From Rheinheimera riviphila (GTDB lineage: Bacteria > Pseudomonadota > Gammaproteobacteria > Enterobacterales > Alteromonadaceae): a DNA stretch of 64,000 bases. Positions within the stretch are counted from its first letter, which is position 1, and each line of letters starts with the position of its first letter. Positions 45,353 through 53,833 of the stretch are shown one piece after another. The stretch lies in the NCBI RefSeq assembly GCF_004005945.1, contig NZ_SACS01000001.1:372001-436000 (forward strand), given 5' to 3'. Both the position numbers and the translations under genes were made by a program. The notes under the pieces are model-generated. The model worked only from the letters and a program-made list of their open reading frames with translations, searched no databases and had not been told where the DNA came from.

Positions 45353-46570
45353 ATGCATCTATCTTCAGAGGCGAGGTTATCGCAAGTGACAACCAGCAAG
45401 CGTTTTATTCGGTTAGGTTATGTCGCGCTGTTCGGCGTATTGCTGGTTGCCGCCAACTGGCTATTTGAGGCCGCCTGGTCAGATATCCGAACAGGGCCGT
45501 TGCCTGTGCTGTTGGATGATGGTTGGTCGGTGAACCAAACTGCCGCAGGTTTTAATCAAGTCGCTTTGCACCAAACGCTGACGAATGCGCTGGAAGAACC
45601 CTTCAACATACACAGTATTATTGTTGAACGTCATGGCAAGCTGGTTGCTGAGTACTATCAAACGGGGCCCGACCGTTCTGTGTATGCATTGTGGTCGCGG
45701 CCACAACATTTCGAGCCAACTACTTTGCATGATGTGCGTTCTGTTGGAAAAAGTGTTACCAGCCTGTTATTTGGCATTGCCGCTGCGCAATATCCGCTAT
45801 TACACCCTGATACTGTTGTTGCTGATCTTTACTCTGATCAGTGTGTATCGCAAAGGCCTGCGCATCAATCCCTGAAAATATCCCACTTGCTGACCATGAG
45901 TTCAGGGCTCGACTGGCAGGAAGGTGCTGGTATTGTTGATGATGAAATCCAGATGTTCTGGCGAAAAGACCTGGTTTGTCATGTACTTAATCGTGGAATA
46001 ACAACTCAACCCGGTGGTAGTTTTGGGTATAACAGTGGTGCAACCGCCTTGCTGGCGGATCTGATTGTCCGGCACTCAGGGTTATCGTTACCGGAATTTG
46101 CCGATCGGTTCCTATTGACGCCAATGAACATTAAAGATTGGCAGTGGGCCACTGATTTACATGGGCGGGCAATGGCATTTAATGGTCTGCGACTGCGTCC
46201 GCGTGATTTGGTGAAGATCGGCAGGTTGGTACTGAACAACGGCCGCTGGCATGGCCAACAGTTGGTGCCCGAGTCGTGGATCAAGGATTCATTACAACCC
46301 CGGCTGGCAACGGGGGTCAGCAATTTTCAATATGGCTATCAGTGGTGGACCGGCACTGTAATTTGGCCGGGGTCGGGGCAAAGTCTGCAGTGGCAGGCTG
46401 GTTTTGGCAATGGAGGACAACGATTGTTTGTCGTGCCGGCGTTAGATTTAGTGGTCGTCACCACTGCGGGAGCTTATGGCGACATCGAGACGGCAAAACG
46501 GGTGAACTTGTTGTTGCAACAAATCGTCAATACTGTGCTGACCGATGGTTCTAACGAGCATGAACGGTAG
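45353..46570 (+). CDS. Serine beta-lactamase-fold hydrolase (class C / esterase type)
   Basis: A 405-residue protein with an N-terminal membrane or signal segment (YVALFGVLLVAANWLF). The active-site motif SVGK (RSVGKSVTSLLFGIA, about 137-140) fits SxxK, GYNSG gives the YxN motif near 226, and LQWQAGFGNGGQRLFVVP is the region of the third motif. The family includes class C beta-lactamases, DD-peptidases and esterases; a true beta-lactamase cannot be inferred. Start: ATG 45353, or GTG 45386 with a better GAGG site. It is flanked by repeat-rich noncoding DNA on the 3' side. Confidence 0.85.
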   Translation: MHLSSEARLSQVTTSKRFIRLGYVALFGVLLVAANWLFEAAWSDIRTGPLPVLLDDGWSVNQTAAGFNQVALHQTLTNALEEPFNIHSIIVERHGKLVAEYYQTGPDRSVYALWSRPQHFEPTTLHDVRSVGKSVTSLLFGIAAAQYPLLHPDTVVADLYSDQCVSQRPAHQSLKISHLLTMSSGLDWQEGAGIVDDEIQMFWRKDLVCHVLNRGITTQPGGSFGYNSGATALLADLIVRHSGLSLPEFADRFLLTPMNIKDWQWATDLHGRAMAFNGLRLRPRDLVKIGRLVLNNGRWHGQQLVPESWIKDSLQPRLATGVSNFQYGYQWWTGTVIWPGSGQSLQWQAGFGNGGQRLFVVPALDLVVVTTAGAYGDIETAKRVNLLLQQIVNTVLTDGSNEHER

Positions 46571-46659
46571 TTCGTACTAATTTCAAAAAATAGGCATCTG
46601 GCTTTTTGCCTTTTCTGTTCGGATGGTAAAAGGCATTAGACTTGGCCGCTACTTACTTT

Positions 46660-46750
46660 CCGAAATAAAGTTGTCTGATTAGGGCTCTAGCACTACGGGA
46701 TGACGGCTTTATTTGAAATGACAATGGCGAGGTTGTTGCGAATATATTGG
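46660..46750 (+). repeat. Interspersed repeat block, copy 2
   Basis: About 90 bp starting CCGAAATAAAGTTGTCTGAT, homologous to 43499-43588. It is followed by the second REP-like hairpin and an ERIC-like element. Confidence 0.7.
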
Positions 46751-46812
46751 CCGTAACAATCTTGGTGTAATGGCGTTTTGACAACAAAAAATGTAGAGAA
46801 ACAAAAGCGTAG

Positions 46813-46842
46813 GTCGGATAAACGCGAAGCGTGCCATCCGAC
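46813..46842. repeat. REP-like hairpin, copy 2
   Basis: GTCGGAT/ATCCGAC stem and AAGCGTGCC in the loop, nearly identical to 43783-43812. Confidence 0.65.
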
Positions 46843-46874
46843 AGGTTCCCGGCTGGCATTGTTTTGGCACGCGA

Positions 46875-47002
46875 TTTACCCGTCATCCTTGATGATGCGG
46901 GGTTGTTGACTTCACTCACGCGCCCAGTCACACAGTACCGCTATGCTCCTGGAACCTCGCGCCTTCGTCGCCTACCCGCATCTTCAATGATTTTGGGCAT
47001 AG
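46875..47002 (-). repeat. ERIC-like element, reverse orientation
   Basis: About 128 bp, from TTTACCCGTCATCC to GATTTTGGGCATA, the reverse complement of the copy at 26583-26714 with divergence. It keeps the core words (CGCCCAGTCAC, CTATGCTCCTGG) and inner arms GATGCGGG/CCCGCATC. Confidence 0.8.
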
Positions 47003-47065
47003 TTGAAGCTGCTTAGATTTAGCTTAATTTTGCTCTGGCGACAATAATACAGTTGTTTATTTCAG

Positions 47066-48244
47066 CTAGCTTGCAGCTGTTTGCTTTTGACGCCGCATAA
47101 ATTCCGCAAACAGTGGAACTGTAAAATTGAGATAACCATGATCGGTGCTATACACCATCCCCTTATGAATGATGCTCGCCCTGGTCGGCCCAAGGGATGA
47201 CAAGGTACGTCCCATTCCTTTGGCAATATCAGCCATGGCATATGGACCGTCACCCAATTCTGACATCGTTTTTACGAATTGAACCTCGGATTTGGTGAGC
47301 CGATCAATTCGGACCCTGAAGAATCCCTCATCAAGGGACGCCAGAGTTTCAGCGTACGAATTTTTCACATCACCAAAGGTGATTTCTGGCCCGCCAGCAT
47401 AGTTCCATGCTGTAGATGCCCACTCCTGCAGGAAGAAAGGATAACCTCGGGTCAGTTCTACGATTTCATTCAGTGCAAGCGCCTCAATTGCAGCCCCCTC
47501 GTCGAGTATTGGCTTTTCGACGGCTTGAATGGCCGATGGTCGGTCGAGCGCATCAACCGTTGGGTAAAGAAAGAGTCGTTCGGCATAAGACTTTGCTTCG
47601 CCTGCCAGACGAGCGACTTGTGGCAGCCCTGCACCGACAAGTAGCACTGGAAGACCGTCTTGAGACATACGGTGAATAGCAACGATCAGTGCGGATAAAT
47701 CTGCGTCTGACAGGTACTGAACTTCATCAATCAGCAAGATCCATCCTTTGCCTGCTGCTTGTGCTGCTTGACCAATGACCTCAAAAATGTCCGGCAGGTC
47801 ATATTGAAGATCTCCACTATCAGCGAGTCCCGGCTCAGGCTCAACGCCAATCTCAACACCTGCAATGTCGATTTTGAAGATAGATGCAAAATTGCGAAGC
47901 CCTTTTAACCCACGATTGGCAATATGCTTCGCAGTTTCAACTCCCGAAAGGGAGCGCATTACCTTACGCATTTCCGGGTATAGCAGGCGCGCAAGACTCT
48001 CTCGTTCCGGAGACTCGACTTTGGACACTATCAGTCCTTGTTGTTGCGCGATCCTCCCTATTTCGTTTAACAGAACTGTTTTGCCTGTTCCTCTTAAACC
48101 CAAGAGCATGATGGAGCGAGCGTTCCGCCCTTTTATGGCACGGCCACATGAAACTCTGGCCGCGTCAAGAATAGTATCACGGCCCGCAAGTTCAGGTGGC
48201 CGACTTCCAGCGCCCGGCGCGAATGGGTTGCTGTATGGATCCAT
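47066..48244 (-). CDS. AAA+/archaeal-type ATPase with winged-helix C-terminus
   Basis: A 392-residue ATPase. Walker A LLGLRGTGKTVLLNE is near 48-62 and Walker B GWILLIDEVQYLSD near 165-178, followed by the sensor region PVLLVGAGLPQV. The C-terminal part (AMADIAKGMGRTLSSLGPTR) looks like a winged helix. This is the ORC/Cdc6-like or STAND-type layout (AAA_16) of unknown role. The gene stands alone with its own AT-rich inverted repeat upstream, and the neighbourhood is repeat-rich, suggesting horizontal origin. Confidence 0.85.
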   Translation of the reverse strand: MDPYSNPFAPGAGSRPPELAGRDTILDAARVSCGRAIKGRNARSIMLLGLRGTGKTVLLNEIGRIAQQQGLIVSKVESPERESLARLLYPEMRKVMRSLSGVETAKHIANRGLKGLRNFASIFKIDIAGVEIGVEPEPGLADSGDLQYDLPDIFEVIGQAAQAAGKGWILLIDEVQYLSDADLSALIVAIHRMSQDGLPVLLVGAGLPQVARLAGEAKSYAERLFLYPTVDALDRPSAIQAVEKPILDEGAAIEALALNEIVELTRGYPFFLQEWASTAWNYAGGPEITFGDVKNSYAETLASLDEGFFRVRIDRLTKSEVQFVKTMSELGDGPYAMADIAKGMGRTLSSLGPTRASIIHKGMVYSTDHGYLNFTVPLFAEFMRRQKQTAAS

Positions 48245-48297
48245 ATCTACACCCTAATAAATATCAATATCTAGCATAATATATCAATGTATATAAA

Positions 48298-48329
48298 ATA
48301 TACCTATACATTGGTATATATAGGTATAT
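48298..48329. promoter_or_regulatory. AT-rich inverted repeat upstream of the ATPase gene
   Basis: ATATACCTATA (48298-48308) and TATAGGTATAT (48319-48329) are a perfect 11-bp inverted repeat with a 10-bp spacer, about 60 bp upstream of the ATPase start. It is likely a repressor site in the promoter region. Confidence 0.5.
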
Positions 48330-48428
48330 TTGTCATGATGCAGCGGCACAAGGCCAGTTCCTTTTCTGCCTTTTCATTGCCACTTAGCAAAATACATTCC
48401 CCCTCGCTTGTGTAGGTTGTTGCATATA

Positions 48429-48998
48429 TCACCAATTTACGGCAACCGCTTGGTAATCGGATGTTGGCGAAGACGTTGAACCATTCAGATGCACATGGAA
48501 AGAAAACAAAGGTTCTGTCGTTGCATCGTGCCTGATGCCTTCTGCATCGAAAACTACCAGTTTAAGACCGATTGGGATGAGCTTCCACCCAGGCCTTTTG
48601 CCCATTGCGCCAGATGCAGCCAATCCTGTTTGATACATCTCTGACCAATCAACTGAGGTTCGCTCAAGCTTTATCTTCAAAATGCTTCCTGGCTGAAGAA
48701 TAGCTGGCAAGCCTTGAGGTAGACTTTCAACAAAACAATTTCCGGCGTTTGTAATGGGGTCAGCAGTCGTCGTAACAACACATGCCCTGTCAATCAATGC
48801 TGCCTTATTTCCGGAATTAAAGAATGCAACTTCAAAAACGTAACTTCGGGGACCAATTGAAGGAGCGACCGCTGTGACTGTTAGCTGTGATATTGAACGC
48901 AGGCTTTGGTAATAAAATGCTGCAATAGAGACTATCAATGCAAAAGCAGCCATTGTGAGCGAAAGTTTTTCGTTGAGTGTCAGCTTGGGTCTGCGCAT
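48429..48998 (-). CDS. Hypothetical membrane-anchored protein
   Basis: A 189-residue protein from ATG 48998 with one N-terminal membrane helix (LSLTMAAFALIVSIAAFYYQ) and a soluble beta-rich domain containing VFEVAFFNSGNKAALIDRAC and ILKIKLERTSVDW, reminiscent of extracytoplasmic immunoglobulin-like domains. It starts just past the stop of the porin gene, with GGAG inside the porin end, so the two are co-transcribed. I do not recognise a family. Confidence 0.65.
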   Translation of the reverse strand: MRRPKLTLNEKLSLTMAAFALIVSIAAFYYQSLRSISQLTVTAVAPSIGPRSYVFEVAFFNSGNKAALIDRACVVTTTADPITNAGNCFVESLPQGLPAILQPGSILKIKLERTSVDWSEMYQTGLAASGAMGKRPGWKLIPIGLKLVVFDAEGIRHDATTEPLFSFHVHLNGSTSSPTSDYQAVAVNW

Positions 48999-49001
48999 CA
49001 A

Positions 49002-49994
49002 CTAAAAACTCCAGTTCAAGCGCAAACTCCAAACCCATTGATTCTCCAGCCCCACTTCTCCATGATTCACCCATTGCAACACCGGTTGCAGTAGCAAATC
49101 GGGTAGCAGTTGATACTGCCAGTACAACTCGGTCAGGTAGTCTTTCGCTGAATGCTGCTGCGTCACTTCACTGAACATCATCCCGAGCTGGTGTTGCTCA
49201 AATTGCCGCACTGCACCGAGCATATGGTGTTGGCGGGTGATGTCGACTTCGTCGTTGAGCGAAGACCAGACTGCGAATAGCGCCCAGTCTTGGTTCAGTT
49301 GCAATTGGTAGTTCAGATACCAGCCGGAAATGGCTTTGATTTTGGTTTCGTCGAGTAATTCCCAGTCGCCGCTGTGGTGCCAGAAACCATAAGACCAACG
49401 ACTATTGGCCGTGACATACCGGCCTTCCACCACGTAAAACTGTTCGGCAAAATCCAGATGGTCGCGTCCGGCAAAGACCCCGCCCATCCACTGAAACCCT
49501 TGTCCGGGTTCGTAAAAAACACTGCAGGATAACGCTGGATCATAATAAGTTGGCAAAGCGATCGCGGTTGGCGTGATGCCAAGCGGCGGTGAAATAAAAG
49601 TCCCGGCGACCGGCACAAAGGCGAACTCCAGATTCGCATCGACTTGGCCACATTTGGCCCGGGTTTCGGCTGTAAACTGATATTGCACATAGGCTTCGTA
49701 TATTTTGCTGAATTTCTCGGCATCGATATTGGATATGCCCTGCAGATTTTCCGTCAGCCCTTCGCCATTGTCACCGCGAAAAGCTTTCAGATTACCCGCC
49801 ACCAGCCAGCGATCGTCGGCCTGCCATTGCCATTCGGCGGTGAATAACAGCCGATGTGCACTGCTATCATCTTGCCGGGTATTGGATGCAACTGAATGAT
49901 CTGAAAGCAAATTAAAGCTATGTTCGAAACTATTCCCAGAGGCGCAACAGCTGGTCAATCCGACGAAGGTGCCGAGCAGGACAGGAGCTTTCAT
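49002..49994 (-). CDS. OprB-like carbohydrate-selective porin
   Basis: A 330-residue outer-membrane beta-barrel. From ATG 49994 the protein has a short signal (MKAPVLLGTFVGLTSCCASG), then alternating aromatic strands and the C-terminal Phe (LRLNWSF) typical of outer-membrane proteins. WLVAGNLKAFRGDNGEGL and ISPPLGITPTAIALPTYYDP fit the OprB family. An in-frame extension to 50054 lacks a ribosome-binding site. Co-transcribed with the following membrane-anchored protein. The substrate is unknown. Confidence 0.75.
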   Translation of the reverse strand: MKAPVLLGTFVGLTSCCASGNSFEHSFNLLSDHSVASNTRQDDSSAHRLLFTAEWQWQADDRWLVAGNLKAFRGDNGEGLTENLQGISNIDAEKFSKIYEAYVQYQFTAETRAKCGQVDANLEFAFVPVAGTFISPPLGITPTAIALPTYYDPALSCSVFYEPGQGFQWMGGVFAGRDHLDFAEQFYVVEGRYVTANSRWSYGFWHHSGDWELLDETKIKAISGWYLNYQLQLNQDWALFAVWSSLNDEVDITRQHHMLGAVRQFEQHQLGMMFSEVTQQHSAKDYLTELYWQYQLLPDLLLQPVLQWVNHGEVGLENQWVWSLRLNWSF

Positions 49995-50144
49995 CGGTGA
50001 AGTATCCAACAGAAGATTTGCGATAGGTATAGGAACAAGCTTTCGCGGTGTCAAATCAGTTTCAAAGAGTGCAACAGCTTGTAATCACTGGATCCCTCTA
50101 CTAAGGTTTGACTGGTTCAGGAATACACACAAAAGGACAACAGG

Positions 50145-51728
50145 ATGCAGATTAAACACAGTGTTACGTTAATTTCCGGCGCCATTCTGAGTTTAGTCAT
50201 TGTGCTGGTCGCCTCCTCTGTTCGCCTCACCACCGACCTCACCGATTTATTAAGCTTTATCACTGGCCCTGCCTGGTCCACAGCCGATGGCGCGATGGAA
50301 GGTACCATTGGCTTACAACAACAAATTATTGCTTTGCAGATGCTGAATCTGCAGCCGGAGCAACGAACCGAACACATGGCACTGCTCGACGCAGGCACCG
50401 AAATGGCCGATGAATCAATGGGACGGATGGTGGCGGCGAAGCTGGTCAGCCCGACATCCGTGGCGAAACTGCAGCAAATGAAACAAAGCTTTGATCAGGC
50501 CAAAACCAGTTTGTTAGTTGATCCTGCCAATCCTGAACAACTAGCCGCTTTTGGCAAGGAAAGCCGGGAGTTGCTGGCGTTTTTAAGTGCACTGGAAGAA
50601 GAAGGTGACAGCACTGTCGAGAAACAATTTGCCGTCAAAGAGCAGCTGGAACAGTGGTCTTATGTCGTCAATGGCGCCGGCCTCATATTTGGCATCCTGA
50701 TTTGCATCGCGGTCAGCTGGTTTGCCCGCAAGGCCATTTTACGTCCGCTGGATGAAGTGAATCAGAATCTGGCGGAATTAACCCGTGGTGAAGGCGATTT
50801 AACGGTGCGGCTTAGCAGTAACCATCACAACGAGTTTGACCAGATTTCACAGTCATTTAATACTTTTGTAGGCAATATCCAGCAACTTATCCGTCAATTA
50901 CAGCAAAGCAATCAACTGTTGGCCGATAACAGTCAGACCATCCATGTCGCCATCAATACCGTGGTTGAAGGTGGTGATATGCAGCTTAAAGAAACCACGC
51001 AAGTCGCCATCACCATCGACCAGATGACGCAAGTGCTGAATGAACTGGCACGGCATGCTGAATCAGCGAGCCTGAATGCCAAGGACTCCGATCAAGCAAT
51101 TCACTCCGGCGTCGCTGCGGTAGAAGAAGCGCGGGCATCGATGCAAAAAGTGCATCAGGTAGTTGAACAGGCCAGCAGCCAAATTCAGCAGGTGCAGGCC
51201 GACAGTCAGGGCATCGTGAAAATGCTGGAAATGATCCGCAGCATCGCTGATCAAACCAATTTATTGGCACTCAATGCCGCTATTGAAGCTGCCCGCGCCG
51301 GTGAATCGGGCCGTGGTTTTGCGGTGGTCGCTGACGAGGTGCGGAATCTGGCGTCGCGCACTCAAGCATCCACGGTGGAAATAGAACAGAATATCAGTAT
51401 GTTAAGTAACGGTTTAAACCGCACTGTGGCGCTGATGAGCCAGGTCAATGCCGAAAGTGATCAGGTGGCTGAGAAAAACCTGTTAGCGCTTAACATGATG
51501 CAGGCGATGTCAGAACAAATTAACCTGATGAATCAGCTTAATACCCAGGTCGCAAAAGCGTCTTCCGAACAAGATCATGCCATTCACGATGTCAGCACCA
51601 GCATGCGCACTATCAAACAACATGGCGACGATGCGCATCAGCAGGGGTTATTGGTTACAAAAACTTTGGCGCAGCTGCTGGCACAAATTTCTGCGGTGTC
51701 ACAGCAATTGGTGAAGTTTAAGACCTGA
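50145..51728 (+). CDS. Methyl-accepting chemotaxis protein
   Basis: A 527-residue chemoreceptor. Membrane helices at about 9-28 and 175-195 enclose a small helical periplasmic sensor domain; a HAMP domain follows ([20 protein letters not shown]). The signalling hairpin tip, [20 protein letters not shown] with [15 protein letters not shown], is canonical and binds CheA/CheW. No C-terminal NWETF-type pentapeptide is present. ATG 50145 has AGGACAACAGG upstream. It stands alone; the ligand is unknown. Confidence 0.95.
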   Translation: MQIKHSVTLISGAILSLVIVLVASSVRLTTDLTDLLSFITGPAWSTADGAMEGTIGLQQQIIALQMLNLQPEQRTEHMALLDAGTEMADESMGRMVAAKLVSPTSVAKLQQMKQSFDQAKTSLLVDPANPEQLAAFGKESRELLAFLSALEEEGDSTVEKQFAVKEQLEQWSYVVNGAGLIFGILICIAVSWFARKAILRPLDEVNQNLAELTRGEGDLTVRLSSNHHNEFDQISQSFNTFVGNIQQLIRQLQQSNQLLADNSQTIHVAINTVVEGGDMQLKETTQVAITIDQMTQVLNELARHAESASLNAKDSDQAIHSGVAAVEEARASMQKVHQVVEQASSQIQQVQADSQGIVKMLEMIRSIADQTNLLALNAAIEAARAGESGRGFAVVADEVRNLASRTQASTVEIEQNISMLSNGLNRTVALMSQVNAESDQVAEKNLLALNMMQAMSEQINLMNQLNTQVAKASSEQDHAIHDVSTSMRTIKQHGDDAHQQGLLVTKTLAQLLAQISAVSQQLVKFKT

Positions 51729-51844
51729 ACCGGCTGCAGAACAGGCAGGCTGTTATTGCCGATCCGCTGCTACATCCGTAAGCCGTCCCAGTCGCGTTAG
51801 CGGCGACAATAGCACCTTGTTTTGTGGAGAATCGCCAGCCAATG

Positions 51845-52078
51845 TTATTCTTGAAATTCCCACGGAATTTCCTTTTTAAATATGGCAATTGCTTGCTCTA
51901 CAAGCTCAAGATCTAGTTCCTTTTTGTAAAGGGTCACCTCTCTTACCTTTTTAGTATCATCTCGAAAGATTTCCAGAAGCATATCTTTACCAGAATAAAC
52001 TTCGACTCCAATCCCATCCCGAACAGAGCTAACATCACTTGCTACAATGTACTTTTCGAGCTTGGAATACTCATCCAT
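51845..52078 (-). CDS. Small hypothetical protein (probable integron cassette gene)
   Basis: A 77-residue protein, MDEYSKLEKYIVASDVSSVR to KKEIPWEFQE, with the start at ATG 52078 (GAGAAA upstream). It has an immunity-like or small enzyme-subunit look but no recognised family. It follows an attC-like site directly, has a very short leader and no promoter of its own, as in integron gene cassettes. A downstream attC could not be defined. Confidence 0.65.
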   Translation of the reverse strand: MDEYSKLEKYIVASDVSSVRDGIGVEVYSGKDMLLEIFRDDTKKVREVTLYKKELDLELVEQAIAIFKKEIPWEFQE

Positions 52079-52098
52079 GCTAGTTTCTCTGCGATCCC

Positions 52099-52153
52099 AC
52101 ATAACGCCCAAAGCCGTGCGACGGTAGGAGCGTAATTAATGGTCTTGTTAGGG
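52099..52153 (-). other. attC-like recombination site between cassette genes
   Basis: Read on the minus strand, CCCTAAC (R'') at 52147-52153 and GTTATGT (R') at 52099-52105 bound 55 bp with an internal hairpin CCGT-CGC-ACGG. R'' is the exact complement of the R' box (GTTAGGG) at the left end of the same cassette, as the cassette model demands. The L boxes are weak. Confidence 0.55.
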
Positions 52154-52156
52154 TAA

Positions 52157-52531
52157 CTACTCAAATGCGTTACATAAGGTGCCCTGATGGAAGATCATTT
52201 GCCACCTCCCATTTATCAGAGACCATATTGAACATCGTAATGAGTAAATAGCGGTTTTCTCACCACCTTTTACCATTACAGCCTTATAAAGTAACTGGGC
52301 ACAATTTGGCGCTAAATGTCTCAATTCATATTCAGATGCACTGATCTTAGGAGGCAATTCTGATGGCAGACGCTCCAGAGCTTCTTTTTTTCCAAATCGA
52401 ACTCCAGAACCACCAATTTCAGTGAACTCATCCGCAATTAGTTCATCCAATTCACCGTATGAAGCTCTGGTCTCAGCCTTAAATAACTGCTCTTCTAATT
52501 CGATGAGCTTCGCCTTTAAATTTTCCACCAT
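52157..52531 (-). CDS. DUF4440/SnoaL-like protein (probable integron cassette gene)
   Basis: A 124-residue NTF2-fold protein, MVENLKAKLIELEEQLFKAE with ELIADEFTEIGGSGVRFGKK and a C-terminal GRWQMIFHQGT. DUF4440/SnoaL domains are frequent in integron cassettes and as small enzymes or binding proteins. It lies between two attC-like sites with little leader (CTCGGAGAT precedes ATG), and shares the minus orientation of its neighbours. The function is unknown. Confidence 0.8.
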   Translation of the reverse strand: MVENLKAKLIELEEQLFKAETRASYGELDELIADEFTEIGGSGVRFGKKEALERLPSELPPKISASEYELRHLAPNCAQLLYKAVMVKGGEKTAIYSLRCSIWSLINGRWQMIFHQGTLCNAFE

Positions 52532-52543
52532 ATCTCCGAGTAA

Positions 52544-52608
52544 CCCTAACAGTGCTTTTTAAACGGCGCAAAACCCGTAAGTCGCGGCCGTCTTTTATAA
52601 CAATTAGT
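52544..52608 (-). other. attC-like recombination site upstream of the DUF4440 gene
   Basis: On the minus strand, ACTAATTGTTATAAAAGACGG (R''/L'') and GCCGTTTAAAAAGCACT followed by GTTAGGG (L'/R') bound 65 bp. AAA-G-ACGGC pairs with GCCGTTT leaving one unpaired G, the extrahelical base typical of attC folded sites. The R'' box ends in T instead of C, a decay from the RYYYAAC consensus. Confidence 0.6.
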
Positions 52609-52728
52609 ATTTTAAGCTATCTGCTTTTTGAGCTAAATTCAACAATGTACAAACAACAGTAAAGATTTAGGGAACAAGAAAGAAGGCTTTATGCCCGCGA
52701 GTTCCGGAAAATTACCTCGTGGTCCACT

Positions 52729-52816
52729 TCAATGCCGGTTTAAACTTTGGATTCTGAAAGTCTTATCGAGCGCATTTAATACAAAGTTCAAGTCCTTGCG
52801 CTTTTCCTCCCCGTAA
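52729..52816 (-). pseudogene. Possible gene fragment cut by the IS1111 insertion
   Basis: On the minus strand a frame reads LYGEEKRKDLNFVLNALDKT and ends FRIQSLNRH before TGA at 52729-52731. It would be the third gene of the cassette row, truncated by the insertion sequence. When the two flanks are rejoined, a stop lies just upstream in the same frame, so the host gene was already broken or this is not coding. Confidence 0.35.
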
Positions 52817-52832
52817 AGATAATTGGACTCCC

Positions 52833-52851
52833 CCAGCTCAAAGAGCTGGGT
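52833..52851. promoter_or_regulatory. Hairpin at the left end of the IS1111 element
   Basis: CCCAGCTC-AAA-GAGCTGGG is a perfect 8-bp stem directly inside the left subterminal repeat and 40 bp upstream of the transposase start, where it may limit read-in transcription or translation. Confidence 0.5.
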
Positions 52852-53833
52852 TAATATTTAAGTTCTCACACAAAAATATTTGGAGTCCAACATGCACAAG
52901 ATAATCACAGGTGTTGATTTAGCAAAAGAAGAAATTCAAGTTTGTGTTTGTAAACACAACAAGGTGCAGTCTAATCAGGCGCAGACACCGACACAGTTTT
53001 CTTCTTGGTTAGCTTCGTCAAAACCAATGACTATTGTATTTGAGGCCTGTAGTACATCAAATTATTGGAAGCAAATAGCGCTCAAATACGGGCATGATGC
53101 TCGACTTATTTCAGCCAAACTTGTGGCGAGTGTGAGACAAAACCAAAAAACAGATAAAAATGACGCTTTAGCCGTTGCCCAAGCTGCTCAACTTATAGAT
53201 GTTTCATTTATTAACGGTAAATCAAAAGAGCAACAAGAACTCCAAACGTTGGCTCGTTTACGAGAATTGGCCGTTAAACACAAAGTGGCGATGGAACATC
53301 AGATAAAATCGCTTTTGTTAGAATTCAATATTCGGATATCACCACGCCTAGGAGGCTTAAGCGGTGTTGTTCAAGCCGTTTTGGAAGATGCTGAAAACGG
53401 CTTTTCAATGGTCTTTCGGGAAGCATTAAAAACAGCGTGGGAACAGCTCCTGCAAAGTATTGATTCGATAAAAAAGTATGATGGTTATCTGGAAAAAGCG
53501 GCGAACCAGCATGTGATTTGCAAATCACTACAAGCTTTAGAGGGCGTCGGGCCATTGAATGCGATTAACCTATACATTGCTCTGGGTTGCGGAGAAATGG
53601 GGCAATTTAAAAAAGGCCGTGATGCCTCTGCATGTATTGGTTTAACCCCAATTCAGCATACTTCCGGTGGCAAAGTGAAGCTCGGCTCTATCGGCAAGTA
53701 TGTTAAGAATCACACCGTAAGAAGCTCTTTAGTGTGTGGCTCGATGGCAGTGGTTCAGCAAGTGCTTCGACGCGTTGCTAAAACAAAGAAAGATTTGTGG
53801 ATACAACAAATGGTCGCGCGTCGAGGAAAACGC

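Noticed and set aside
45353-46570. True class C beta-lactamase (resistance gene)
   Set aside because: SxxK and YxN motifs are shared with esterases and DD-peptidases; no feature singles out antibiotic hydrolysis, so only the fold is called.
51721-51844. Third attC site after the 77-residue cassette gene
   Set aside because: GAATAAC could be an R'' box, but no matching R'/L' boxes in the right order were found before the chemoreceptor gene.
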